Shown: one piece after another, positions 25,649 to 34,800 of the stretch
How the letters are laid out: each line of letters opens with the position of its first letter
Numbering within the stretch: the stretch's first letter is position 1
DNA from: Actinomyces provencensis
Lineage (GTDB): Bacteria; Actinomycetota; Actinomycetes; Actinomycetales; Actinomycetaceae
Length of the DNA stretch: 63,610 nucleotides
Reading direction: 5' to 3'
Assembly: GCF_900155435.1 (NCBI RefSeq)
Contig: NZ_LT700212.1
Coordinates: forward strand, 2,598,024 to 2,661,633
Position numbers and translations under genes: made by a program
Notes under the pieces: generated by a model
The model's input: the letters and a program-made list of their open reading frames with translations, nothing else
Databases searched by the model: none
Told to the model about the DNA's origin: nothing

Positions 25649-27035
25649 CGACGACCACCGACCTGTCCCCGAAGTGGATGGTGGATCCCACGCTGGCCAG
25701 CAGTGGTGCCCCGGGGAGCACCGAGGTGATCGCGCCCTCGGGACTCTCCACCCGGGTGCCGTTGGTCGAGTGGAGGTCCTCGACCAGGACCGCACCGGAC
25801 TGCACCGTGAGAGCGAGGTGGGTCTTGGAGATCGAGCGGGCGGGGTCGTGGAGGGGGATGCGCTCAGCCCCGGAATGGGTGGCATCGGGCGCCGGGTCCC
25901 GTCCCACCAGGCCCGTGCCCACGAGGTGGTGCTGGGTGCCGTCGTCGAAGGTCAGTCGGAGGGAACCGACGGGTCGGCGGGCAACGGTGCGTTCGAGGTC
26001 CTCCTCCGCAGTGACGACGGGCACGGGAGCCGCGCCGGCGGTCACAGGTGCAGTCCCTGTTGTGGGCTGGGGACCCGGTGCGGCGGCAGGCTCGTCCAGG
26101 AGCCAAGCCGGTACCTCGGGCAGTGCCGGGGCGGGCTGTGCAGGACTGGGCGTTCGTGGGGTGGCTGGCACCGCACCCACGGAGGAGGACGAGGGCGGGG
26201 CCCAGGGGACCTCGCCGATGAACGCCGTGGCGGCCCCGGCGTCTCCCACCGGTGCGGGTGCCGACGTCGGTGAGGGGCCGTGCAGGGGGAACTCCTGCGG
26301 ACCGGCGCCGGGAGGAGGGGGAACAGGCGGCATGGACCCACGGCCACCCGGGACGGGCTCGGCTGCGGCCTCCCCGCGTGAGGGGGGCAGAGGTACGGGT
26401 GGCATGCTCGTGCCCGCCTGCACCGCAGGAGCATCTCCGACCACGGGGCGGGCGGCATCCCACGGCTGTCGTGCGGGTTGGGGCGGCTCCGGCTCCGTGC
26501 CGTCGCGGACGAGGACAGGCGGGACCGACTCCGTGCTGGGATCGCGGCCTTCCGTCGTGCTGATGGAGACGATTCCCGTCGTCCGGTCGAACCAGTGGCG
26601 ATTCGCCTCGTCCTGACTGGAGAACCAGATCACCAGCGGCGCGATCCCGAAGGAGGCCGAGCTGATGACACCTTCGAGGAACAGTTTCCCGATCGCGTTG
26701 GCACCTCCTTGCTCACCGGTGGCGAACTTCACCCAACGGATCCCCGCCAGTGCGAGTCCGGGAGTCTGGCCCTTCGTACCCAACATGACGAGGAGGAACA
26801 CGACCCAAGCGAGGGGCAGCACCACCACGACCATCGACAGGAAGCCGAACATGGCGTAGTTCCCCGAGTTGACCGCGCCCGCCAGGAGCAACTGGGGGAG
26901 CGTGTAGACGGCAGCGTTGAACACGCCGTCCAGCACCTTTGCCTTGATCCTCGGACCGTTCCCCACGGCGACGACCCCGCCCAGGTGGGCGGGGACTGTG
27001 AGAGGTCCCTTGTCCTGCACCTTCATCTCAGCCAT
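25641..27035 (-). CDS. RDD membrane domain fused to a C-terminal FHA domain
   Basis: A protein of 464 residues. The N-terminal 175 residues are an RDD-type membrane domain with about four hydrophobic helices and conserved RIKAKVLDGV, KGQTPGLALAGIRWV and HWFDRTTGI. A Pro/Ala-rich linker of about 190 residues follows. The C-terminal FHA domain (about 365-464) has GTGLVGRDP, SISKTHLAL and DLHSTNGTRV. The protein probably places a phosphothreonine-binding module at the membrane. The ATG at 27035 overlaps the transglutaminase-like gene by eight bases. RDD-FHA fusions are typical of actinobacterial type VII-like loci, but their role is unknown. Confidence 0.87.
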   Translation of the reverse strand: MAEMKVQDKGPLTVPAHLGGVVAVGNGPRIKAKVLDGVFNAAVYTLPQLLLAGAVNSGNYAMFGFLSMVVVVLPLAWVVFLLVMLGTKGQTPGLALAGIRWVKFATGEQGGANAIGKLFLEGVISSASFGIAPLVIWFSSQDEANRHWFDRTTGIVSISTTEGRDPSTESVPPVLVRDGTEPEPPQPARQPWDAARPVVGDAPAVQAGTSMPPVPLPPSRGEAAAEPVPGGRGSMPPVPPPPGAGPQEFPLHGPSPTSAPAPVGDAGAATAFIGEVPWAPPSSSSVGAVPATPRTPSPAQPAPALPEVPAWLLDEPAAAPGPQPTTGTAPVTAGAAPVPVVTAEEDLERTVARRPVGSLRLTFDDGTQHHLVGTGLVGRDPAPDATHSGAERIPLHDPARSISKTHLALTVQSGAVLVEDLHSTNGTRVESPEGAITSVLPGAPLLASVGSTIHFGDRSVVVGG

Positions 27036-29562
27036 TTCCGCTCCTCACTGGTTCTCGCACCGAGCTCCCGGTGCCCGTGTCCTGCTCCCCTGCCCTGCGC
27101 ACCGCTGCTTCCGACCTCCTGAGCCGCCACTCCCGCCAACGGTCGCGCCACCGCCGTCTCCTGGCCCGCAGTGAACGGGTGGAGAACGTCCCACGAAGGC
27201 GCCGGAGCCTGGGGACCTGTCTCCGCATGGCCGCGATGACCTCGCCGCCCCCCACCCAGGCACGCTCCCCGGTCCCCTCGTCGAGGGTTCCCGCCCCGAA
27301 GACGATCCCGTCGAGCTGGGTCGCCAGCTCGAGCGTCCGGGTGCGCGGTTCGTCCCACCTGTGGAAACCCGTGTCCCCGGCAGCCGGGTCCACGACCCCG
27401 AGCTGGGTGTCGATGCTGCGCGCCTGGTCGGAGCGGGTGTCCGTGGCGGGGACGAGCACACCGAGGTCCGTCGCCCGGTCCACGACCTCATCCCAGGCGG
27501 CAGCGGTACGCACGTCCTGCGGGCCCCGACGCCGACGCCGACGGGCGCGCCGGGCCTTCGCGGACACGATGGCGACGAAGGGGGACACGAGGAGCATCCC
27601 GACCCCGGCGATCTCGAGTGCCACCAGCACCGTGTCCCACCACGAACCTTCCGGCTCACGGTCGTCGTCGGGCTGTTCGACGACATCGGGGGGCACTTCT
27701 GCAGGCTCCTCGGGAGGGTCGGGTGGCTGCAGCACCTGGGGGCGAGGGTTCGGCTTGGGTTTCGGCACCTGAGTCTGTGGCACCTGGTCCCTGGGGGGTG
27801 TGGGGTCGAAGGCCACCCACCCGGCACCGTCGAAGGGCACCTCCACCCAGGCGTGTGTCTCCTTGCCCGTGATCGTGACGTCACCCTGGACGCCCTCGTC
27901 GGGGTGGAAGCCCATGACCACCCGGGAGGGGATGCCCAGCGAGCGCAGCATGAGTGCCATGGCGGGTGCGTACTGGTCGTCGTCACCGATCATCTGCTCG
28001 TCGGTGAGGAACTTCTCCAGGCGGTCCGCGCGGTGTCCCGGCAGGGAGAGGCCGTCGGTCCCGTCGGAGTAAAAGCCCCCGTCGTGGAGCTTCTGCTGGA
28101 TGGCCCTCACCTGGCCGATGCCGGCGGTGGCATCGGCCACCATCGTGGAGGCGACCTCGGCGACGGAGGCCGGGACGTTCGTGTCCTCGGGGATTGGGAC
28201 CTGCATGAAGGCCTTGCCCTCGAGTTCCTGGTCGCTCCACTCCCGTCCCGTCACGACTTCCGCGGTGTAGGAGTCGCCTTCCTGCAGGGACACCGTGGAC
28301 AGGCCGGTGACCAGGGAGTCGGAGTAGAAGAGGGCCTCCGCGAGTTCGTCCTGCCGGGAGGAGGTGTAGTCCAGGGACCGAGTCGCACCACCGCCGGGCA
28401 CCCAGTTGCCCGTGTAGCCCGAGATCGTCACCGCCACGTGCGCGGTGGACGCCCCGGCGGCCAGGGGTGTGTCCGTGAACTCCGTGCCGACGTGTCTGAA
28501 GCCTGCCTCCGCCGCGTCCCCGGCGATCTTGAAGACGGTCCCGTCATAGGTGTCGAGCGTGGCCAGGCGGATCCTCCCCCCCTCCGGGAGTCCCGAGACC
28601 GTGAACTGTTCGGCGTCGGCCTGGTCGGTGTTCAGCGTCCGGAACAGTGAGATCGGGGAGTGGTACTCGCGCAGGTCCAGGGGCGGCTCGACGAGGTCAC
28701 GCAGGACGGAGCGGTGGCCGCCGTCCACCAGCACCGGGGAGAGGGTGGCCGCACAGAGCGCGCCGAGGAGCACCAGCACTGTCGCGCCGACCAGTCGTCG
28801 CGTCCGGGGACGCCGACCTGCTCCCTCGAACTCGACGGTCCCGCGTCCGCCCTCGCGCCGCTGACGTGCAGCGCACGCTCCGGCCCAGACCAGTGCGAGC
28901 GCTCCCCAGGCGACCCCGACGGGAAGCGCGAGCGGGGCGGACTGGGAACCCCAGAGGATCCCCAGGAGCAGGAGAACGGCCGCAGGTGCCAGGGCCCACA
29001 GTGGTCGACGCGTGCGCACGACCACGGACACCGCGATCGAGGAGCACAGGACGCCGGCGAGGTAGGGCATGACCGCCGGGCCGATGAACGCTCCCGCCGG
29101 TGGCTGGACCGTGAGCAGGTCCTTCCACGAGGTCACGATCCCCACCACCAGCAACTGGAGGGTGCGCAGGGTGGGGACGACATGGGTAATGGTCGTGCGC
29201 GGCAGTGCCAGTGCACCCCCCAGCGCCAGGTACCCGATCAGTACCGCGACCACCGTCATCGGAGCATGCATGCGCATCCGGGCGGCGAGGAGCGCGGTCC
29301 CCGCACCCACGGCCACGCCTCCCAGGGCAGCCACGTATCCCGACAGTCCGCCGAACACCCCTCCGTGGGTCAGTGCCGCCACTGTGAGCAGAGCGATGAT
29401 GGCACCCAGGTCGAGGTGACGGGGGACGCGGGCGCTGCGTCGCGCCCGGGAACGGGCTCGCCTGCGGGCGGTCTCCTCCAGGGTGCGCTCCTGTCGGGCC
29501 TGCTCCGCCCAGCTGGTCGGTGGGGGGGCCGGGGACTCCAATGTGCTGGTCGGCGCACTCAT
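27028..29562 (-). CDS. Transglutaminase-like membrane protein (DUF3488/TgpA type) without the catalytic Cys
   Basis: An 844-residue membrane protein. After a short cytoplasmic N-terminus, six or more hydrophobic helices (about 45-260) precede an extracytoplasmic region. The transglutaminase-like core lies at about 520-600, followed by a Pro-rich stretch, one more helix (about 645-668) and an Arg-rich cytoplasmic tail. In the core the His (HAWVEVPFDG) and Asp (WVAFDPTP) of the usual triad are present. The helix that normally begins with the nucleophilic Cys reads GDDDQYAPAMALMLRSLG, with no Cys, so it is probably not a peptidase or crosslinker. A binding or scaffold role is inferred. The ATG overlaps the DUF58 stop by four bases. 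MoxR-DUF58-transglutaminase trios are a well-known conserved neighbourhood. Confidence 0.88.
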   Translation of the reverse strand: MSAPTSTLESPAPPPTSWAEQARQERTLEETARRRARSRARRSARVPRHLDLGAIIALLTVAALTHGGVFGGLSGYVAALGGVAVGAGTALLAARMRMHAPMTVVAVLIGYLALGGALALPRTTITHVVPTLRTLQLLVVGIVTSWKDLLTVQPPAGAFIGPAVMPYLAGVLCSSIAVSVVVRTRRPLWALAPAAVLLLLGILWGSQSAPLALPVGVAWGALALVWAGACAARQRREGGRGTVEFEGAGRRPRTRRLVGATVLVLLGALCAATLSPVLVDGGHRSVLRDLVEPPLDLREYHSPISLFRTLNTDQADAEQFTVSGLPEGGRIRLATLDTYDGTVFKIAGDAAEAGFRHVGTEFTDTPLAAGASTAHVAVTISGYTGNWVPGGGATRSLDYTSSRQDELAEALFYSDSLVTGLSTVSLQEGDSYTAEVVTGREWSDQELEGKAFMQVPIPEDTNVPASVAEVASTMVADATAGIGQVRAIQQKLHDGGFYSDGTDGLSLPGHRADRLEKFLTDEQMIGDDDQYAPAMALMLRSLGIPSRVVMGFHPDEGVQGDVTITGKETHAWVEVPFDGAGWVAFDPTPPRDQVPQTQVPKPKPNPRPQVLQPPDPPEEPAEVPPDVVEQPDDDREPEGSWWDTVLVALEIAGVGMLLVSPFVAIVSAKARRARRRRRRGPQDVRTAAAWDEVVDRATDLGVLVPATDTRSDQARSIDTQLGVVDPAAGDTGFHRWDEPRTRTLELATQLDGIVFGAGTLDEGTGERAWVGGGEVIAAMRRQVPRLRRLRGTFSTRSLRARRRRWRDRWREWRLRRSEAAVRRAGEQDTGTGSSVREPVRSGNG

Positions 29563-30872
29563 CCCAGGGCCTTTCGCATGGCGAGGGCGAAGTCCTCCAG
29601 GGCCGGGACGGTGGCGACAGGGAATCCCCCGACCGTGTGCAGGTCCAGGGGCCTGCCCTCCTCGATCCGGGCTGCAGTGCACACCGTGTTGAGGGGCAGT
29701 TGCGCCAGTGCCGCGTGGAGGGAGGCCAGGGAGGTCCCTGAACCGGTGACGAGGACCGCGACGGAGGCCTGGGGGACCTCAGAGCCGGCCTTGCGAGCGA
29801 GCTCGGGAAGTCGCTCGGCACCCAGGAGGCGGTCGACGCCGGACAGTGAGTCCATGGCCCGCATCGGTGTCGGTGTCTTGAGTGCCCCCAACTGGGTGAT
29901 GATCGAGACCTCCTTGGAGTCACGCATGGTGGCCAGGGCAAGGGACGCAGCCGCCGAGACACCCGTCTCGAACTCCTCGTCGTCCATCCAGGCGTCCCGG
30001 TCCAGGTCCAGGACCAGCAGCAGATGGGCACGGCGCGTCTCCTCGAACTGGCGGACCATGAGCCGACCGGTGCGCGCGGTGGTCTTCCAGTGGATGTTGC
30101 GCCTGTCGTCACCGGCCACGTAGTCCCTCAGGGCATGGAAGGAGACGTCCGCGGAGGAGAGGTCCTGGGTTGTGGCGCCCTCGACATCACGGATGAACCC
30201 GATCGCGGAGGCGTTGACGGGGACGGTACGTGGGTGGATGAACAGCTCCGTGGGTTCCGACCAGGTCTGGGTCCGGCGCACGAGCCCCAGGGAGTCCCCA
30301 CGTACGGCGGTCGCCGGGCCGACCTGCACCACCCCGCGGCGGGTGGTGGCGATGCCGAAGGGTTCCGCGTGCTCCTCCCCGGCGGCGAGGCGGCCGGTTG
30401 CGAAGGCAGCGGTCCCCGCCCCGACAGGGAGCTCGACGAGCACGGCGGGCAGGGCGCGGGACGAAGGGTTCGAGACGACCAGCTCACCCAGAGCACGTTC
30501 GCCCACGGTCACCCAGGGGCGCTCCAGTGTGAGGGCGACGTGGTGCCCCGACCGTCCCAGGGACCACAGCAGCGACAGCGCCAGGACCACTGCGGACGAG
30601 ATGCCGACCGCCACCAGTTCCGTCCAGTTGGTGCGCAGACCGACCACCAGGCCCGAGGCCGCCACCACTCCGACTCCCCACCCCAGCGGGGTGACCGCGG
30701 CGACCAGAGCCACGAGTCCGGAGAGGAGCGGGACCCGGCGCATCCGGCCCACGACGCGGTGTCCGCCCTCGGCCAGGCGGCGGGCGCGCGCCACGAGGGC
30801 GAACCTCAGGCGCGTCAGGCGTCCGAGGTCGCTCCTCCTGTGCCGCTCTGTCGCGACGGAATGGCGGTCCAC
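29559..30872 (-). CDS. DUF58 domain protein
   Basis: A 437-residue protein. Two transmembrane helices near the N-terminus (about 33-95) precede a region rich in strands and the DUF58/vWA-like domain. The DUF58 signature is visible as RDYVAGDDRRNIHWKTTART and the following LMVRQFEETRR (about 255-290). DUF58 proteins accompany MoxR ATPases and are thought to act with them in assembly or remodelling of envelope complexes. GTG at 30872 was chosen; GAGGGG lies seven to ten bases upstream and only five bases separate it from the MoxR stop. An alternative later start would cut into the hydrophobic segment. Confidence 0.88.
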   Translation of the reverse strand: MDRHSVATERHRRSDLGRLTRLRFALVARARRLAEGGHRVVGRMRRVPLLSGLVALVAAVTPLGWGVGVVAASGLVVGLRTNWTELVAVGISSAVVLALSLLWSLGRSGHHVALTLERPWVTVGERALGELVVSNPSSRALPAVLVELPVGAGTAAFATGRLAAGEEHAEPFGIATTRRGVVQVGPATAVRGDSLGLVRRTQTWSEPTELFIHPRTVPVNASAIGFIRDVEGATTQDLSSADVSFHALRDYVAGDDRRNIHWKTTARTGRLMVRQFEETRRAHLLLVLDLDRDAWMDDEEFETGVSAAASLALATMRDSKEVSIITQLGALKTPTPMRAMDSLSGVDRLLGAERLPELARKAGSEVPQASVAVLVTGSGTSLASLHAALAQLPLNTVCTAARIEEGRPLDLHTVGGFPVATVPALEDFALAMRKALG

Positions 30873-30877
30873 CGGTC

Positions 30878-31843
30878 CTAGCCCCTCACCGTGGGCGCCG
30901 GAACCCCTGCCAGCGCCGCCTCGACGACGGACTCGCGGGTCGCACCACCGAACTCTGCATCGGGGTCCAGGACCAGACGGTGCGCCCAGACCCGGACCGC
31001 CAGGGTGCGCACATCGTCGGGGGTGACGTAGTTGCGGCCCTGGGCCATCGCCCAGACGCGAGCAGCCCGGGTGATGGCGATGGCTCCACGGGTGGAGACT
31101 CCGATACGGACCGTCGGGTCGTTCCTGGTGGCCTCGCAGAGCTGTTGGACGTAGTCCGCGATCGCGCGGTCCACGTGGTTGTCGGCGGCCAGGTCCGCCA
31201 TGTCGGCGACGGCTTTCGTGGAGATGACGGGTGAGAGTGTCCGTGAACGATCGGGGGCGGCCGAGCCGAGGATGATCTCGATACCGGACTCGCGCGAGGG
31301 GTAGCCCAGTTCGGTCTTCATGAGGAAGCGGTCCAGCTGGGCCTCGGGGAGCCGATAGGTGCCCGCCTGCTCGACCGGGTTCTGGGTGGCGATGACCATG
31401 AATGGACGCCCCGTCTCGTGGCGTACCCCGTCGACGGTCACGCGGGACTCCTCCATGACCTCCAGGAGTGCCGACTGGGTCTTGGGCGAGGCGCGGTTGA
31501 TCTCGTCCGCCAGGACGATGGAGGCGAACACCGGACCCTTGTGGAACTCCCAGGAGCCGGTGCGCTGGTCGTAGATCGTGACACCCGTGATGTCGGAGGG
31601 CAGCAGGTCGGGTGTGAACTGGATGCGGGAGTGGGTGCCCTGCACGGTGGCGGCGATGGCACGGGCGAGCGCCGTCTTGCCCGTTCCCGGGGCATCCTCC
31701 AGGAGCAGGTGCCCCTCGGTGAACATGCAGGTCAACGCCAGGCGTATCACGTCCTCCTTGCCCAGGACGGCCTTGCCGACATTGTCGGCGATCCGACCGA
31801 AGGTGTCGGCGAACCACTGTGCGTTCTCACTGGTGACGGTCAT
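30878..31843 (-). CDS. MoxR-family AAA+ ATPase
   Basis: A 321-residue cytoplasmic AAA+ ATPase of the MoxR family (usual length about 310-330). Walker A is EDAPGTGKTALARA (about 50-63) and Walker B is IVLADEINRA (about 109-118). Other conserved segments are FTPDLLPSDITG, QNPVEQAGTYRLPEAQLDRF (sensor region) and GVSTRGAIAITRAARVWA. MoxR proteins act as chaperone-like ATPases with DUF58/vWA partners, here the gene directly downstream. The ATG at 31843 has GAGGAAACTCC just upstream. It lies 18 bases after the stop of the giant Ig/FN3 gene, so it is probably co-transcribed with it. Confidence 0.93.
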   Translation of the reverse strand: MTVTSENAQWFADTFGRIADNVGKAVLGKEDVIRLALTCMFTEGHLLLEDAPGTGKTALARAIAATVQGTHSRIQFTPDLLPSDITGVTIYDQRTGSWEFHKGPVFASIVLADEINRASPKTQSALLEVMEESRVTVDGVRHETGRPFMVIATQNPVEQAGTYRLPEAQLDRFLMKTELGYPSRESGIEIILGSAAPDRSRTLSPVISTKAVADMADLAADNHVDRAIADYVQQLCEATRNDPTVRIGVSTRGAIAITRAARVWAMAQGRNYVTPDDVRTLAVRVWAHRLVLDPDAEFGGATRESVVEAALAGVPAPTVRG

Positions 31844-31861
31844 GGAGGAAACTCCTTCAAG

Positions 31862-34800
31862 CTACTCAGACTTTGACGAACCGGAATAGAGCCAAGGACC
31901 GTACTTCCACGGCTCGATGGAGTACGTCGTGTATCCCTGCTGCAGTGCTCCGCAATCAATCGTGACTGAGCCATTCCCCACACTGAGGGCCGCTGCAACT
32001 GACGCATTTTCAGAACCCGGGTGATCGGTGGTTATATCGGCTGCATTCCCATTGGAACTCCAGCACCGGAATCGGGTCACACTTTGCTGATTCCACTGAC
32101 CCGCGCGAATGTTCTCCCAGTGATAGGTGACTCTTTGCCCGTCTTGCGTCACCCAGACACGCATCTTGGGTGTGTTCGAAACCCCCTGCGCGCAGTTCTG
32201 CGCGGTACGCCCGGATTCACTCTGCGTGACCGTTACACAGACCCGCTTGGTCTCGGAGGGCCCCGCACCGATGTCCCTGCTCCCTGACTCGCCGACGCTG
32301 CCCGAGGCATCACCGGAGAGAGCGAAGGTGGCTCCTCGTCCATTTCCCGAACCTCCGGACCAGGAGCAGGAGACCTTCTGGTCACCTCCGGTACAGCTGA
32401 TGCCAGGCGCGACCGGCGGCCCGTAGGGGGTCACTGTCGCCCCGTTGGATGCCGGCGATGTCGCGCCGGACCCGGTCTTGGACCCGACGGCGCGGATCTG
32501 GACGGTGGCAGCCTGCCCGTTCGACAGCCCGTTCCCGGAGATCGTGTTGCCGGAGAGCGCCACCCAGGCACCCCCCGCCGACCACTCATAGGAGAGCTCG
32601 CCCGGGTTCCACCCCTGGCCGGCGGCGCTCGGCGACCAGGAGATCGTCGCCTGGTTGTCCGCTCCCGTCGCTGTGACGGAGGAGATCGTGGGTGCCAACG
32701 GCTGGCCGACCACCCAGGTGCTCGTCGAGGTCGCGGGGGAGGTACGCGCCGCCGCCTTGGGCGCGTCATTGGTGGCCGTCACGGAGAACTGGACCTGGGC
32801 GGCGGAGAAGCCGACACCCTCCAGGGAGGTGGAGGTCCCGGAGGCTGCCTGCACCTGCTTCGTGACGCCCCCACCGGTGACCGTGTAGTACTCGATGGCC
32901 CGCCCGTTGGTGTCCGAGGGCGGCGCCCAGGAGATGTTCACGGTGGCGACCTGCCCGGTCCCGGTGCCCAGGCTCGCATACTGCGCGCTGACGGAACTGA
33001 CCGGACCGGGAGCGCCGTAGGGGACGGCTGCAGGCCCGACCTGGGACGTCGGTGAGCTGCCCTTGGCATTGCGGGCCACGACTGTCGCGGTGTACTCGAC
33101 CCCGTTGGTCAGACCGGAGATCACCTGGGTCTGGGTGCCCGAGCCCTGGGGAGCGAAGGAACGCGGCCCGCCCGGGGAGAGGCTGAGCACGTACTCCTCG
33201 ATGGCAGACCCCTCGTTGTGCGGCGCGCTCCAGGTCACCGTCACCTCACGATCCCCCGCGGTGAGGGTCGGGGCGCCCGGGGCCTCGGGCTCGATGTCGA
33301 TCATCGTGGTCGCCTGGTTCGAGGCGTCGGACTCCCCGACCTCGTTGGTGGCCGTCACGGAGAAGGTGTGCTCGACGCCGTTGGTGCGACCGGGCACCAG
33401 GCAGGAGGTGACGACCCCGCACTGGACCGAGTCCCCCTGCGTGTGGTCCGTGACCGTGAACCCTGAGATCGTGGCGCCGTTGGCCGCGCCTGCACTCCAG
33501 GACACCTGCGCCGTGCCCGGACCGTTGGAGACGACCGAGGCGTTCGTGGGTGCCCCCGGACGGTCGCGTACCGTCGCCGTGATGATGCCCTGGACCTCAC
33601 GGGTGGGGTCCTTGGTGACGTCCACGACCCGGTAGGTGACGGTGAATGTGCCGCTGAAACCGGCGTCCGCCGTGACGGAGATGCTAGTCCCGGAGGCGCT
33701 CGCGCGGCCTCCCGACCCGGCCTGGGGACTCCCGACGAGCGTCACGGGTCCCTTCTCCGGGAATGGGTTCGTGACGTGGGCGGAAATGTCGACAGTGGCC
33801 GACTCCGAGGCGTTGAGGACGACTTCCGCCTCCGACGTCTGGACCAGCGGTCGCGAGGAGGCGACCACGGAGATGGGGACCTCCCCCTTCGTCGTCCCGC
33901 CCTTCTTGTCATCCACCGTCACGGCCAGCACCCCGGCACTTCCGCGGGCGAGGTCGGCACCCGCGGACACCTTGAGCACGGACCCGGAGACCGACGCGGT
34001 GATCCCCGACGGCGCACCCCCCTCGATCCGGTAGGACATCGACCGGGGGTCGTCCTTGTCCGGATCGGTCACCATCGGGGCGAGGTCGACGGACACGGCA
34101 TCCTCGCCGGCCGCGACCTCGACTGCTGTGGGGGTGAACACCGGGGGCCGGTTCTCCCCCGGTTCCACCTCGATGGGCAGGGTCACGGTGGCCACGACGC
34201 CCGCGGAGTCATTGAGGTCCGACCCGTCCGTGACCTCCAGGGTCACCGAGGTCGACCCCGAGAACTCGGGCTTCGAGGTGTAGATCAGGGTCGTGGGGTC
34301 CTTGACCAGTTGCCCACCGGCGAATCCGATACCTGCGGACACCTTGTCCTCCGAGGTGATGCGCACACTGCGCCCCGCCCTCGTGACGACGTGGTCGTTG
34401 ACGGGGATGTCGGTGGCCACGCCCGCCTTCACCTTGATGGGAACGGTGCGCGTGTCCACCTGCGGCCTCGTCACGTCGGTCCCCGGCACGCGGATCACTG
34501 CCGAAGCGGCGAGCCCGGTGGGGTCCGTGACGGTGTAGATGAGGACCTGACTGGTCGGCTGGAGTGTGACGGTCACGGTCCCGTCGTGACCTGCCGTCAC
34601 GCCGGGGTCCGGGGAGGTGATCGTGGCATCGGCGATGTCGCCGTCCGGGTCCTCGTCGTTCCTGAGCACCTGGACCTGGACGCTTGACCCGGTCGCGGCG
34701 AGGACGTCAGCGGCACTGACCTCGTCGTCGCGGGCGATGGGCGCCAGGAGCGGCGCATCCCTGCGCACGACGAGCGTCAACAGGCCCTCCGCGGTGCCCC

